Notes: generated by a model not told the origin, from the sequence alone. 44,775 nucleotides of DNA from Acidobacteriota bacterium (GCA_002747255.1 PDUC01000051.1:1-44775), one strand, 5' to 3'; shown: positions 33,921 through 44,270, counted from the first letter of the stretch. Made by a program: numbers and translations.

Positions 33921-35240
33921 ATGGCCTTATTTTTTTTCAAATCCAAATCTAAATCAGCAGACGGAGTGATCAACCATCCAGATGAAGTACTGGCCTATCT
34001 CGATGAAGTCATCAAAAAGAAGTTAGGCCTTATGATTTCAACAACAATTCGAAATGTTGATGGACAGATTTTCTTTTTAGAGGAAAAGCAGGGTTTGATG
34101 CGGGTTCAGGGCGAGGGTATTGGCAGCCTGAAAAAAGGAACCAGTGTTACCTGTGGTTTCCCTTTGGATCGCAGTTGGTTTTCTTTTACGTCGAAAGTGC
34201 AAATAAAAGACAACAAAACGTTTCTGTTCATTCCTGAAGAAATCAAGCATGATGAACGCCGCAGGCATGCCCGTACGGCTTTTTCAGCACGTGAACAGGT
34301 GAAAATAACCGTTCTGGAAGGCCTTGGGAAGGGAAATGGTGTTTTTGGACATGCCATTGACCTCAGTTGTGAGGGGCTCTGTCTCTCCATTGACAAGGCT
34401 ATGAGATTAGAGCACGAAAAAGAAATACCTGCATCTCCGTCCCTTTTTAAAAGAGGAACAGAGTTGATGTTAGTCAAGGTCAACAGAATTCCAGGCTGTG
34501 CTCCATTTGAATGTCAGGGCAAAGTCGTCAGGTTATGCAAAGATGGTAAGTGGAAACTGGTCATTCAATTGAAAAAAGTGCCTTCTGTTGTTCAAGCTCA
34601 GATCGAGAATTTCGTCAACTCAAGGTCAATACCCTTCAAGCTTGTACGACGTAGTAGAAAAAAATGCAGCGATGAGAACAAGCTAAATCGCGGTTTTCCC
34701 ATGTCGAACAAAACAGCGGATTCTAACGGTGCTGCAGTTCCGGTTGTTGAAGCAAAAGGTGACTCAGTCGTGCATCATGAGATGGCGGCGGCCAATGAAT
34801 TACCCGAACAGTCAAACATTCAGGAAACCCAGGACCAGCAGCCTGTTGAGATGAAACAGGAGCGAGCTCTCACCTGTGCCTCCGCAAACAAAAAACCAAC
34901 CGTTATTACACTGGGTAAAGAGCTGATCCCCTTTTTGCTGTTCCTGAAAAAAAGAACGAACTGGTATCCGGAGGACCGTTTTGAGGGCTTGGTAAAACAA
35001 TTGAACGAAGTTAAACCTGAAGCCCTTATCTTTTCAACCAGTGTCGCAGGGGCTGAGACCTTCACGTTAATGAGTAAAATCAGAGAAACAGGATTGCTGG
35101 AAAACGTCACAGTCATTCTTGCCCATTCAGAACCACTGAGTTCAAAGCTCCAAATTAAACTGAGAATGATGGGTATCGACCGAACCTTGAAGATCCCGGT
35201 AGAAGATAAATGCAAGCTGTTAGAGATTCTAGACCCGTAA
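33921..35240 (+). CDS. PilZ-domain protein with C-terminal receiver-like domain
   Basis: PilZ domains bind cyclic di-GMP. The N-terminal 100 residues resemble a YcgR-type N-domain (SLKKGTSVTCGFPLDRSWFS). The PilZ motif follows as R-R-R-H-A-R at about 112-117 and DLSCEGLCLS, the D/N-x-S-x-x-G element. A low-complexity linker (about 255-325) leads to a domain of about 110 residues (PTVITLGKELIPFLLFLKKR to VEDKCKLLEIL) with the alternating pattern of a receiver, but without a clear phosphoacceptor Asp. The frame could open at TTG 33915; I choose the ATG at 33921 behind TTTAGGA. A sigma-28 promoter upstream suggests a flagellar-brake-like role. Confidence 0.8.
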   Translation: MALFFFKSKSKSADGVINHPDEVLAYLDEVIKKKLGLMISTTIRNVDGQIFFLEEKQGLMRVQGEGIGSLKKGTSVTCGFPLDRSWFSFTSKVQIKDNKTFLFIPEEIKHDERRRHARTAFSAREQVKITVLEGLGKGNGVFGHAIDLSCEGLCLSIDKAMRLEHEKEIPASPSLFKRGTELMLVKVNRIPGCAPFECQGKVVRLCKDGKWKLVIQLKKVPSVVQAQIENFVNSRSIPFKLVRRSRKKCSDENKLNRGFPMSNKTADSNGAAVPVVEAKGDSVVHHEMAAANELPEQSNIQETQDQQPVEMKQERALTCASANKKPTVITLGKELIPFLLFLKKRTNWYPEDRFEGLVKQLNEVKPEALIFSTSVAGAETFTLMSKIRETGLLENVTVILAHSEPLSSKLQIKLRMMGIDRTLKIPVEDKCKLLEILDP

Positions 35241-35348
35241 AATGCCTTGCAACGTAGAATCGTGAAGAAATACACACAAACACATGTGGATGAGAAACAG
35301 AGCGTAAGCTGTTTAAGCTGTAATTTTCTCAAATAAAAAGGAGCGTAA

Positions 35349-37388
35349 ATGTTAGTTATGAAAAATAAAAGGTCATCTTTGGTAATAAAGTTTGTTTTTT
35401 TTACAGTACCTATTATTGTGATTGCCATGACTGCTATCTCTCTAACAGGTTACAGGTATGCCAAAAAGGAAATTGTAAAAAATTTGAGGAGTGAAATGAG
35501 TCTTCAGGCACAGAAGACTTCTTCAACAATGAATGGGTTTCTTTTAAAAGAGAGAGCCGTGGCTCAAGGATTAGCAAAAGCCACTGAAAATATTCTCACA
35601 GAGACATACATTGCCAAAGACTACGAGAAACTTCTTGTTCTATTTTTGGGTATTTATCCTGAGGTTGCCGGAATGGGCATATGGTTTAAAGAAAATGCTT
35701 TTCCAGGAATCAAAAAAGCAGCTCCTTACGTCTATAGAGACGGAAACCGCATTGTAACAAGCGATGAATACACAAAGAATGACTTCAATATATGGACAAG
35801 CGAGTGGTATCAGGTTGGAACGGCCTCAAAGGATGGCGGATGGACGGAAGCTTACAAGGATGAAGTTACCGGAGTTTCCATGACAACGGTCGCCTACCCC
35901 ATCTACGATAGAACCCTGCATCATCTTTTGGGGTGCGTCACGGTGGATGTAGATATTTCAAACCTGAAAAAAGCTGTCAATGACATGAAAATTAGCCATG
36001 GAGGCAACAAATTCCTAATTTCAAATAGCGGGGTATTTCTTGCTGGTGTATCAGATGATAAACTTATGAAACAAAGAGCACAAGACGATCCAAATATAAT
36101 GTTTGCTGAAGCGATAAATTCTATGCTCAATTCAACGCAGACTGGACTCTTTGAGTTTGAAAAGAATGGCAGCGATTTTTGTGCTTTTTATGCTCCTCTG
36201 GAAGAAACCAGCTGGTACATTATCCTAGAGTTTGAAAAGGAAAGAGTACTTGCATCTCTGAATAACCTGCAATACTTTTTTCTCGGTATTGGTTTTCTTT
36301 CTGTGATAGTGATGACCATGGCAATTTACTTTTTTACACGTATAGTTATTGTTCGCCCTATAAATGGTGTTATAGCAAGGCTCAAAGACATCGCCCAGGG
36401 CGAGGGCGATCTGACCATGCGCTTGAAGACCAAATCAAAAGATGAATTGGGTGAACTTGCCTTATGGTTCAATGTGTTTATGGAAAAGATACAGTCCATT
36501 ATTACTAAAATTAGCGACAATACCAATAGAGTAGATGGCGCATCAGGAGATCTGTCCGATATTGCCGCAGAGTTGTCTTTCCAGGCAGACAAGACTTCTG
36601 ACCGTGCCAACAATGTCGCAAAAGCGACAGCAGAGCTGAAAGACTCTATTACAACGGTTGCCGTTGCTATGGAGCAATCAACAGCCAATACGTCGATGGT
36701 GGCAAGTGCTTCGGAGGAAATGTCCGCAACCATTTCGCAAATTGTGGAAAGCGTAGAAGAAGCCTCACAAATATCCGATGCTGCCGTAAATCAGGCTGAA
36801 GAAACTGCTAAAAGAATGGAAGAGCTTGAACAGGCAGCTCTGACCATTTCCAATGTAATCGAAACCATCACAGATATTTCAGAAAAAACAAATCTTCTGG
36901 CTCTCAATGCCACTATTGAAGCTGTAAAGGCAGGAGAGGCAGGAAAAGGGTTTTCTGTTGTTGCCACAGAAATCAAAGAACTGTCATCTCAGACCTCAGA
37001 AGCGACAAATGATATAAAAAATCAAGTTAGCGAGATTCAGCAAAGCTCCAACCATACCATTTCTTCAATTGATGAAATAGTAAAAATTATTAACCAAATC
37101 AACAAAATTATCCATACCATCACCATAGCTGTAGAAGAACAGGCTAAAGCTACCCAGGAGATTACAGCCAATATTGTCCAGGCAAATGAAGGACTTATTG
37201 AAATCAACAGAAATGTCAATCAAGGGGCTTCCATATCCAGTGAAATCAGTAACAATATTTCTCAGGTCAGCGAAGCTGCCAAACAAGCGACAGGGAAGAG
37301 TTCTGAACTTAAGGGTCAGTCTGCTCAATTACAGGAGCTTTCTTCTGCACTCAAAGAAATTGTCAATTCTTTTAAAATAAGTGGTTAG
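35349..37388 (+). CDS. Methyl-accepting chemotaxis protein, dCache-type
   Basis: A membrane helix at about 13-31, a periplasmic double-Cache sensor (about 35-300, with [20 protein letters not shown] and a [20 protein letters not shown]-like ligand-site segment), a second helix (about 306-328), HAMP (about 330-385) and the signalling coiled coil make a complete receptor. The tip reads [20 protein letters not shown] followed by [20 protein letters not shown]. The W-Y and D pattern of the first Cache unit is typical of amino-acid or amine sensors, but I cannot name a ligand. AAGGAG stands five bases before the ATG. The gene follows the PilZ gene after about 110 bases. No C-terminal pentapeptide is present. 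Confidence 0.93.
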   Translation: MLVMKNKRSSLVIKFVFFTVPIIVIAMTAISLTGYRYAKKEIVKNLRSEMSLQAQKTSSTMNGFLLKERAVAQGLAKATENILTETYIAKDYEKLLVLFLGIYPEVAGMGIWFKENAFPGIKKAAPYVYRDGNRIVTSDEYTKNDFNIWTSEWYQVGTASKDGGWTEAYKDEVTGVSMTTVAYPIYDRTLHHLLGCVTVDVDISNLKKAVNDMKISHGGNKFLISNSGVFLAGVSDDKLMKQRAQDDPNIMFAEAINSMLNSTQTGLFEFEKNGSDFCAFYAPLEETSWYIILEFEKERVLASLNNLQYFFLGIGFLSVIVMTMAIYFFTRIVIVRPINGVIARLKDIAQGEGDLTMRLKTKSKDELGELALWFNVFMEKIQSIITKISDNTNRVDGASGDLSDIAAELSFQADKTSDRANNVAKATAELKDSITTVAVAMEQSTANTSMVASASEEMSATISQIVESVEEASQISDAAVNQAEETAKRMEELEQAALTISNVIETITDISEKTNLLALNATIEAVKAGEAGKGFSVVATEIKELSSQTSEATNDIKNQVSEIQQSSNHTISSIDEIVKIINQINKIIHTITIAVEEQAKATQEITANIVQANEGLIEINRNVNQGASISSEISNNISQVSEAAKQATGKSSELKGQSAQLQELSSALKEIVNSFKISG

Positions 37389-38014
37389 GTGGGCACAATC
37401 AGACAAAGCGTTTCCTGCAAGAGCGAAGCTGCTTGCAGGATGCTTTTGAAGATGTGCCTTCCTATTGTGCTTTCTTTACTGTCTTTCGAGTAAACTCCGC
37501 AATAATTGGTATCCTGTTTTTTCATTCAGAGAGATTGAAACACAGGCCTATTAGATTCAGTTCAGACAACCATCGGGAGTCAAACTGAATTTCTGAACTC
37601 ACATTCCGCAGTTTATGATACCACGTGAAGTCTATTTATAAATATTGAATTAAAAAGAGATAAAAAAGCACTGAGCACATGAATATTTTTCTGACATAGT
37701 AGACAGGAAAGCCATATTCACATGGCTTGACTTTGACAAAAGGCAGGCCTGAAGCAAGACGTGTTTACCAAACTAGAGAGAACATAGTGGTCTTGTGTAA
37801 AAAATACCTCCAGAGTTATCAAAACATATGCGGAAGAGATGTCTGCCCTGTATGGCAGGTTCCTTTCCCTGTTAAGCGCTCTGTCATGAGGTCCGAAAAG
37901 TCCATGTCTGCCTTTTTTGCCGGTTGCCTTCTGTTTTTCGCACAGTCAAGGGTATGATCTGTGTAAAAACCTTTTTCTGGAGCTTTTCCATCTTGAAAAC
38001 AACGGGAAGACTTT
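37389..38014. other. Intergenic region between MCP and efflux operon
   Basis: No gene is convincing in these 626 bases. Two short hairpins are visible: TCCTGCAAG/CTTGCAGGA at 37413-37440, which could end the MCP transcript, and AAGCCAT/ATGGCTT at 37709-37728. The region marks the change from the AT-richer core to the GC-richer efflux block and may contain the junction of an acquired segment, but I found no attachment site or direct repeat. Confidence 0.35.
37413..37440 (+). terminator. Hairpin after the second MCP gene
   Basis: TCCTGCAAG (37413-37421) and CTTGCAGGA (37432-37440) form a nine-base stem with a ten-base loop, 25 bases after the stop. A short TGCTTTTG follows. It is a plausible weak terminator. 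Confidence 0.5.
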
Positions 38015-41000
38015 TTAAAAGGGAAGATCCTCCCCACCGGTAATCATCCATAGCTGAATCCAGGCGCGGACGATCCTGAGCCGGGCGATTTCGCGCGTGG
38101 TTTGATGTTTTCGGAACTGAGCTTCAGCGTCCAGCAGGTCGTTAATGGTCGATCGGCCTTCCCGGTAGCGGGCACGCTCCACCCGCAGGGTTTCCCCGGA
38201 CTGGACAACTCCCCGTTCTTCGACTTCGAAGGCGTCCTGCCCGTTTTCAATGGCAGCGATTGCCGACCTGACCTCAAGCTGTATGCCACGGCGGGCTTCT
38301 TCCAGGTCACAGCGAAGCGAATCGGTGCGGGCGTCAATGGCGGCAGCTTGAGATTTTCGGGTACCGGCGGCAAAGGGTGTCCAGCTTAGGGTGAGCGCCA
38401 TCTGATACCATTCATTTTCAGTAAAGATCGCGTTTTTGTCCCAGACATAGGCGGCCTCCATGTTCAGTTTTGGCCAGGCTCCTGCCCGCACGGCGTGATG
38501 CCGTTTTTCCGCGGCCTCGATGGCAGTTTGGAGGGCGGCCAGATCCGGGCGCTGTTCAAGGGCTGCGGCAAGGGATACCGAAACCAGCGGTGCTTTGCGG
38601 TTCATTAAATCCGGGACAGGTTCAGGCTCCACTGCTCCGCTGTGGTTCACAGCCCGGGCAAGGGCGAGCAGGGCGATGTCGCGGGAGCGTTTCAATTTCG
38701 CCAGTTCCAGACGAGCCTGGTCGCGAGCCAGTTCCATTTTAAGCGCATCGGTCTCCAGTACCCGGCCTGCTTCCACCATGTGCCGGATCTCATCGAGACC
38801 TGCGGACAGGCTTTTGACAAAGGCTTCAGCGGTGTTAATTCCGGCATCGATTTCAAGAATATCCAGGCAGGCATCACCAGCATGGGCAGCCATTTTTCTG
38901 CGGACCCATTTCGCCTTCAAAGATTGAGCATGGGCTTCATCACGGGCGGCAGGAGCCGCGTAAAGCAGTCCGGCCGGATCAAAGATAGGTTGGGAAACTG
39001 CCACTGAGGCGGTGATGTTATGTCGTCCACCTACTGAGAACGCACCGATAGGTGTTTCCAGGATCGGATTCCGGTCTCTCCATGAACGCGATGCCGATGA
39101 GCTGATGATCGGCCAGAGTGCTTTTCGCTTTTCGGCTTCGGCCGCTTTTTCCGCTGCAAGTACTGTGGCATCGGCAGCGGCAACTGCCGGACGGTTCATT
39201 GCCATCTCCATGGCTCGCCTTAGAGAAACACGGATCGGTTCATCCGCTCTTGCTGCTGAGCCCATGAAGACGACAGCGAGGGACAGGACGACCTGAGCGG
39301 CCTGCTTACCAGTAGCGGAAGTGTGAGGCGTTTTTGATCTGAACATGGCTCGGTACAGGGCAGGTACCACCACCAGCGTCAGCAGCGTAGAGGCCAGTAG
39401 TCCTGAGATCATGGCAGAGGCCAGGGGCGGCCAAAGGGTGGAGGAGGAGAAAGCCAGGGGCAGCAGACCGGCCACCGTTGTTGCGGTGGTCAGCAGGATG
39501 GGACGAATTCGACGAGCAACTGCATCCTCCAGAGCTTGTTCAATGCCGGTTCCCGCGCGCCGCCGATCTTCCACCACTTCCAGCAGCACGATGGCGTTAT
39601 TGACGACAATGCCCACCAGCGCGACAACGCCGAGCATGGACGTAAAGCCAAAGGGTTGGTCGCCAATAAGCAGGCCGGGCACGATGCCGGCTGCAGCCAG
39701 CGGCACGGTGACCAGAATAAGGATCATGCGGCGGAATGAGTTGAATTCAGCCAACAGGACAGCCAGCAGGAGTAGCATCCCGATGGGAAGCGTATTCAGC
39801 AGGGCGGTGTTGGCTTCGCCGCTGCCTTCGGCGTCTCCACCGAAGCTGATATCAACACCCGCAGGAAGTGCAAGGGTTTCGAGCTCGGGCATTAGCTCTG
39901 TCAGGATGTCGCTGAAGGTATAGCCTTCCAATAGCTGGGACGACACCGTCACCACCCGGCGGCTGTTGTAGTGACGCAAGGCCGCAGGTCGCCAGACTGT
40001 CTCCAGACTTGCCATTTGAGCAAGAGGGATAGGCCGACCGTCCGCGGCGGCCACCGAGATGGATTCCAGATCATCCACGGGCAGATTTTCCCCGGCAGAG
40101 GAACGGATCACCACTGGTATGGGATCTTCTCCCATGTAAAGCTCGCCGATGGGAATTCCCCGAGTGCGACCATAGAGAGCGTGCGCCAGGTTTGCCCGGG
40201 ACAGACCGTAGCGGGCGGCAGCGGCATCGTCGATTTTAAATCGGATCGTCGGTACACCCGGTCCAAGATCGTGGCGAACATCCGTAACACCCTTAATTTC
40301 TTTTAACCTCCTGGCTACGCTTACTGCGACGGTGTTGAGGTCTTCGAGATCATGACCGTAGATTCGAATCTCTACCGGCGCTCCCACCGGAGGACCCTGT
40401 TCGAGTTTACGGGCTACCAGCTCCACACCGGGAAGCTCGGTCTTGACGTAGTTTCGAGCCCAGTCAAGCAGTGCGGTTACCTCTTCCGTCTTTCGAGTTT
40501 CAACAATTAACTGGGCAAAATGCGGACTGTAGGGGATCCTGATCATATTGTAGTAAAATTTGGGCACACTCCGACCCATCAGAGCGGTGACTTTGACCAC
40601 TTCCGGCTGCAACAGCAGGGCTTGTTCCAGTTTGCGCGAGGCTTTGTCGGTGGCATCCAGATGCGATCCCTCGACGAGTTTCAGATCCAGGACACACTGG
40701 TTGCGGTCTGATGTTGGGAAAAACTGGCGGTCGATCCATTTCGTGCCTGCAAACGACGCGGCTACTGCCACCATGGCGGCCAGAATAACCCATCTGGAGT
40801 GTCTGGTTGCAAAACGGGCCAGCTTTACTCCCAGTCGTTGGATCGGGGAAACCGTTCTTGTTATTTGTGGTTTGAGAAACATCCGGGAAAGCACAGGTGT
40901 CACTAACAGCGCAAACAAGTAACTCATTGAAAGGGTCAGCATGATGACAACGGGAATACTCCTGGTAAACTCGGCAGAGGATCCTTTGGCGATTAACATG

Positions 41001-42331
41001 GGAACAAAGGCGGCTAAAGTGGTGGCCGTGGCACCGGCCAGCGGTACCGCCAATTCCCGAACCGCTTCAACGGCGGCCGTCCGGGCGGTGGCACCCCGAT
41101 CGAGGCGCCACTGAATATTTTCAGCCATCACGATGGCGTTGTCGACCAACATTCCGAGGGCAAGCACCAATGCGGCAATGGATATCTGATGAAGCACACC
41201 GCCTCCCCAGGCGAAAACGGCCAGAGATGAAAGCGTTACGAGCGGAACTACGGAGGCTGCCACCAAACCCATGCGGACGCCCATGGCCATAATCAGAATC
41301 CCGCCGACAATCAGGATCCCCAGCAGCAGGGATCGGCTCAGTTCTCCCAGTCTGGCTTTGATGCGTTTGGGTTGAAACGTCACTTCCTGAACGGTGACCA
41401 GTTTTAAGTCCGGTGTAAGGGTGTGGACTTTCTCGCGGACCACCCGCCCGAAATCGACCAGGTTAATGTCACGACGTGGAACGACGGCAATACCAAGAGC
41501 TCTTTCGCCATTTACCCGCATCCGTGAAGCGGTTGGTTCTCGCGGTCCCAGATGAACGCGCGCGATTTCACCCAGAGGAATGGAACTGCCCGAGGAAAGC
41601 GTGATCGGAGTGCTGGCAATTTCCTCAACAGAAGAAAATTCAGAGAGCGGTCGCAGCCGCACCGTCTTGTCTTCCAGTCGCAGCGAACCTCCGGCAATGA
41701 TCCGGTTGCGGGCGTTGAGTCGGTAGGCCATTTGAATGGCGTCGATGCCAATGCGTCGAGCTGTCGCGTCATCCAGATCGATGGTGACCTGCTCTCCCGG
41801 GTCGGCCACAATTTCCACTCGGCTCACCATGGAAAGAGACAGCAAACCGTCTTTCAGTTTCCGGGCAGCGCCGAGAAGGGTCAGCGGATCGGCAGATCCC
41901 GAAACGGCCAACACTACGGAGTCCTGATCCATCAGGTCATCGTTCAGTATCGGCATGGACGCGTTGTCGGGAAATTCTCCATAGGCTGTTTCAAGAGCCT
42001 CGCGCACATCGTCCCAGGCTGCTGAAAAATCAGCTGTTTCTCCTCTTAATTTGACCACCACCACAGCGACTTCATCATAGGCCGTGGCCTCGATGGTTTT
42101 AATGGCGGCGACTTCAGCCAGAGCGTCTTCTATTGGCTCCAGAACGAGGCGCTCCACGCTTTCTGCATCCGCTCCCGGATAGGTTGCGACGATCTGACCC
42201 CAAAAATCGGGAAGGCGCGGGTCTTCCTGACGGATCATGGTCAACCACATCAGGGCTCCCACCACAGAGAGAAGTCCGGCCAGGGTCAAAATGAGCCGGC
42301 GCTGGTTGAGAATGGCGTCAATTGTCTTCAT
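38015..42331 (-). CDS. RND efflux pump fused to a TolC-type outer-membrane channel
   Basis: One 1438-residue frame holds two proteins that are usually separate. Residues 1 to about 1000 are an RND permease: large periplasmic loops, twelve membrane helices, and the TM4 motif ALGMLVDNAIVMAEN with the proton-relay Asp. A short basic cytosolic linker leads to a hydrophobic stretch (about 1012-1026, VVLSLAVVFMGSAARA) ending in a signal-peptidase-like A-R-A before DEP. The remaining 410 residues are a TolC/OprM-like channel with paired helical repeats (ALEQRPDLAALQTAIEAAEK). The start overlaps the adaptor gene by four bases (ATGA). The substrate is unknown; the VDNA motif points to the drug/hydrophobe group rather than to metal pumps. 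No frameshift is needed, so the fusion is genuine unless there is a sequencing error. Confidence 0.9.
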   Translation of the reverse strand: MKTIDAILNQRRLILTLAGLLSVVGALMWLTMIRQEDPRLPDFWGQIVATYPGADAESVERLVLEPIEDALAEVAAIKTIEATAYDEVAVVVVKLRGETADFSAAWDDVREALETAYGEFPDNASMPILNDDLMDQDSVVLAVSGSADPLTLLGAARKLKDGLLSLSMVSRVEIVADPGEQVTIDLDDATARRIGIDAIQMAYRLNARNRIIAGGSLRLEDKTVRLRPLSEFSSVEEIASTPITLSSGSSIPLGEIARVHLGPREPTASRMRVNGERALGIAVVPRRDINLVDFGRVVREKVHTLTPDLKLVTVQEVTFQPKRIKARLGELSRSLLLGILIVGGILIMAMGVRMGLVAASVVPLVTLSSLAVFAWGGGVLHQISIAALVLALGMLVDNAIVMAENIQWRLDRGATARTAAVEAVRELAVPLAGATATTLAAFVPMLIAKGSSAEFTRSIPVVIMLTLSMSYLFALLVTPVLSRMFLKPQITRTVSPIQRLGVKLARFATRHSRWVILAAMVAVAASFAGTKWIDRQFFPTSDRNQCVLDLKLVEGSHLDATDKASRKLEQALLLQPEVVKVTALMGRSVPKFYYNMIRIPYSPHFAQLIVETRKTEEVTALLDWARNYVKTELPGVELVARKLEQGPPVGAPVEIRIYGHDLEDLNTVAVSVARRLKEIKGVTDVRHDLGPGVPTIRFKIDDAAAARYGLSRANLAHALYGRTRGIPIGELYMGEDPIPVVIRSSAGENLPVDDLESISVAAADGRPIPLAQMASLETVWRPAALRHYNSRRVVTVSSQLLEGYTFSDILTELMPELETLALPAGVDISFGGDAEGSGEANTALLNTLPIGMLLLLAVLLAEFNSFRRMILILVTVPLAAAGIVPGLLIGDQPFGFTSMLGVVALVGIVVNNAIVLLEVVEDRRRAGTGIEQALEDAVARRIRPILLTTATTVAGLLPLAFSSSTLWPPLASAMISGLLASTLLTLVVVPALYRAMFRSKTPHTSATGKQAAQVVLSLAVVFMGSAARADEPIRVSLRRAMEMAMNRPAVAAADATVLAAEKAAEAEKRKALWPIISSSASRSWRDRNPILETPIGAFSVGGRHNITASVAVSQPIFDPAGLLYAAPAARDEAHAQSLKAKWVRRKMAAHAGDACLDILEIDAGINTAEAFVKSLSAGLDEIRHMVEAGRVLETDALKMELARDQARLELAKLKRSRDIALLALARAVNHSGAVEPEPVPDLMNRKAPLVSVSLAAALEQRPDLAALQTAIEAAEKRHHAVRAGAWPKLNMEAAYVWDKNAIFTENEWYQMALTLSWTPFAAGTRKSQAAAIDARTDSLRCDLEEARRGIQLEVRSAIAAIENGQDAFEVEERGVVQSGETLRVERARYREGRSTINDLLDAEAQFRKHQTTREIARLRIVRAWIQLWMITGGEDLPF

Positions 42332-43425
42332 AATGCCACCTTCACCCTTTCACCGTCCGTCAGCATGGTATGGCCGGAAACCACCACGCGGTCGTCTTTC
42401 GATAAATTCCCGCTCACAACAACGCGGTTGCCGGAGAATGTACTCAGCGTCACCGGTACACGACGAACCATCTCTCCGTCGAGGCAAAAGACAAAGGGGT
42501 TGCTTGAACCCGGATTGAGGATAGCCGCAACAGGTAAGGTGATCTCCCCTTTGCTTTCAACTTCAAGGATGAGCTCTGCAGTCATGCCGGCGGCAAGGCC
42601 GGGTAGTTGTTCCAGTGTGGCCACTACAGGGAAAAGACGTCCCGCTGTGGCTGCAGCTCGGGCTACGGACTTGATCCGTCCGGAGACCTGTTTCCCGCCC
42701 GCCATCGGCAGCGTCACGCGGATAGGCTGCCCCTCGGCCAGTGTCATCGCTGTATTTTCGGGGACTTCAACCTGGAGTTCGATAGCCCCGTCTCCCGACA
42801 ACTCGATGACCGGCCGGCCCGGAGCGGCGTACTCGCCCGGTTCCAGAAAAACAGCAGTTACCGTTCCGCCGAAGGGCGCTTTGAGTGTTGCCTCTTTCAA
42901 GACTCTTTCCGTCTCGTCCAGCCGGGCGTTTGCTGCTGTAAGCGACGCGTTGACAGCCGCCGCAGCAGCTGTAACGTGCTCCAGTTCTTCAGAGGTTGCC
43001 GCTCGCGCTTCTGCCAATGTTTCAATTCGCTGCCTGTCTCTCTTTGCCTGAGCTGCACGCACTTTTAATTCCGCCACTGTTGCACGAGCCATTTGAACCC
43101 TGTTCTCGTATTCATGAAGATCGATTGTGGCGAGCTCGATACCTTTTTTGACTCGGGAGCCCGCTTCAACCGGTCTCTTGACAAGGCGACCAGGGATCGA
43201 AAATGACATCACCGCGCGTTTCGCGGCTCGGGTAATTCCGGAAAACCGGATGACCCGTTTGGTGTTGATCTCTTTCACTTTGGCCACTTCAACAGTCGTT
43301 ATTTGTTGTCGCGATGGTGTGGGCTGTGAAGGCTGTTCATTCCGCGGCCAGAGCCATAGAGTCAGGGCTGCTCCCAAAAAGATACATCCGAAAATAACAC
43401 GCCAGTACCGGCTCCTTGTTTTCAT
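42328..43425 (-). CDS. RND periplasmic adaptor (HlyD/MFP family)
   Basis: The adaptor links the inner-membrane pump to the outer-membrane channel. An N-terminal anchor helix (about 8-27, VIFGCIFLGAALTLWLW) is followed by a lipoyl half-motif, a long alpha-hairpin (about 100-165, with alternating Ala/Glu/Arg), the second lipoyl half (LKAPFGGTVTAVFLEPGEYA), a beta barrel and a membrane-proximal domain. The frame opens at 43446; I choose the ATG at 43425 because CTGGAGGC stands seven bases before it (365 residues). It is the first gene of the efflux operon and overlaps the pump gene by four bases. A TetR-type operator lies 27 bases before the start. Confidence 0.9.
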   Translation of the reverse strand: MKTRSRYWRVIFGCIFLGAALTLWLWPRNEQPSQPTPSRQQITTVEVAKVKEINTKRVIRFSGITRAAKRAVMSFSIPGRLVKRPVEAGSRVKKGIELATIDLHEYENRVQMARATVAELKVRAAQAKRDRQRIETLAEARAATSEELEHVTAAAAAVNASLTAANARLDETERVLKEATLKAPFGGTVTAVFLEPGEYAAPGRPVIELSGDGAIELQVEVPENTAMTLAEGQPIRVTLPMAGGKQVSGRIKSVARAAATAGRLFPVVATLEQLPGLAAGMTAELILEVESKGEITLPVAAILNPGSSNPFVFCLDGEMVRRVPVTLSTFSGNRVVVSGNLSKDDRVVVSGHTMLTDGERVKVAL

Positions 43426-43451
43426 AATTGCCTCCAGGTCAATCAACGGTT

Positions 43452-43471
43452 ATAACTGGCCGACCAGTCAA
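43452..43471 (-). promoter_or_regulatory. TetR-type operator O2 before the adaptor gene
   Basis: On the plus strand it reads ATAACTGGCCGACCAGTCAA, with the same core AACTGGCCGACCAGT as the operator in front of tetR. The two arms (ACTGG and CCAGT) are separated by four bases. It sits between the tetR stop and the adaptor start, placed to block transcription of the efflux genes. Confidence 0.75.
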
Positions 43472-43481
43472 TTTTTTACTC

Positions 43482-43502
43482 AAAAAAAACCGCTCAGCGC
43501 GG
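43482..43502 (-). terminator. Terminator overlapping the tetR stop codon
   Basis: On the minus strand CCGC, GCTGA, GCGG is followed at once by eight T. The TGA in the loop is the tetR stop codon. The stem is only four G-C pairs, so termination may be partial. It separates tetR from the efflux genes. Confidence 0.55.
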
Positions 43503-44114
43503 CAGAATTCCCTCGAAAAAGATCTTGTTAATGGTATCCAGATAGGCCTTGTCCAGATCTTCCGGCAGGCCTTCCGAGCCGAAATTACGCATGAAATGCT
43601 CTTTATCCTGAAACCAGTGCCGACAGAGACCGAGAAAGGTGAACAGGATAAAGCGCGCATCGATATCCTGCCGGATGTGGCCGTTCCGCTGATTTTTTTC
43701 CAGCTCGTTTACTCCGATTTCTACCAGTTTTCTGTCTTTTTCCACGCATGCTTCCTGATCCCGTTCAAGAAACATCCAAACCAGGATTCGGATCATCTGC
43801 GGATTGTCTTGCAGAAAACGAAAATAAACGGCCACAGATTCGCGCAGCAAATCCAACTTGTGAGGAGGCTTGTTTTGGTCAAACATCTCCATCTGCTTCT
43901 GAAAATACTCTTTAAACCGGCGGCTCTTGACCTCTTTCCACAGTCCCTGCTTGGAGCCGAAATAGTGGTGAATCAAGCTCTTGGTAATACCGGCCCGCCG
44001 GGCAATCTGGCTCATGGCGCTTTTCCCGTACCCCTTTTCGAGAAACTCTTCTTCGGCTGCATCCAGCAGCGCTTTTCTGGTGGCTTCCGGGTCTCTTGAA
44101 CGTTGAACACACAT
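43494..44114 (-). CDS. TetR-family transcriptional repressor
   Basis: The N-terminal helix-turn-helix is typical: RKALLDAAEEEFLEKGYGKS, then MSQIARRAGITKSLIHHYFG and SKQGLWKEV. The 120-residue ligand domain has no close family I can name. Length 206 is usual. A GGAG site lies about nine bases before the ATG. It lies just upstream of the adaptor and pump genes on the same strand. Identical operator cores occur in front of tetR and of the adaptor gene, so it very probably represses both itself and the pump until a pump substrate binds. A small terminator overlaps its stop codon. Confidence 0.92.
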   Translation of the reverse strand: MCVQRSRDPEATRKALLDAAEEEFLEKGYGKSAMSQIARRAGITKSLIHHYFGSKQGLWKEVKSRRFKEYFQKQMEMFDQNKPPHKLDLLRESVAVYFRFLQDNPQMIRILVWMFLERDQEACVEKDRKLVEIGVNELEKNQRNGHIRQDIDARFILFTFLGLCRHWFQDKEHFMRNFGSEGLPEDLDKAYLDTINKIFFEGILPR

Positions 44115-44270
44115 GTATTTATCTCCATCGTTATTTGCTGTTCGCTTGCATTTTGAATTGGAGCGAAGCCAAATGCTGTCGCCCTTTTGAACTCGTCACA
44201 GGGACGGTTCTTTTAACGGCCTCTTCCTGATCAGACTTATTAATTCATAAAAGGTTAATACAGCAATTCA

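Noticed and set aside
38015-39300. TolC part as a separate gene
   Set aside because: The frame from the RND part is open through the join, and I saw no ribosome site or start there; a single fused gene explains it best.
39345-39923. 192-codon plus-strand frame opposite the pump gene
   Set aside because: Antisense frames stay open by chance in GC-rich genes; the Arg/Ser/Ala-rich translation is typical of such shadows.
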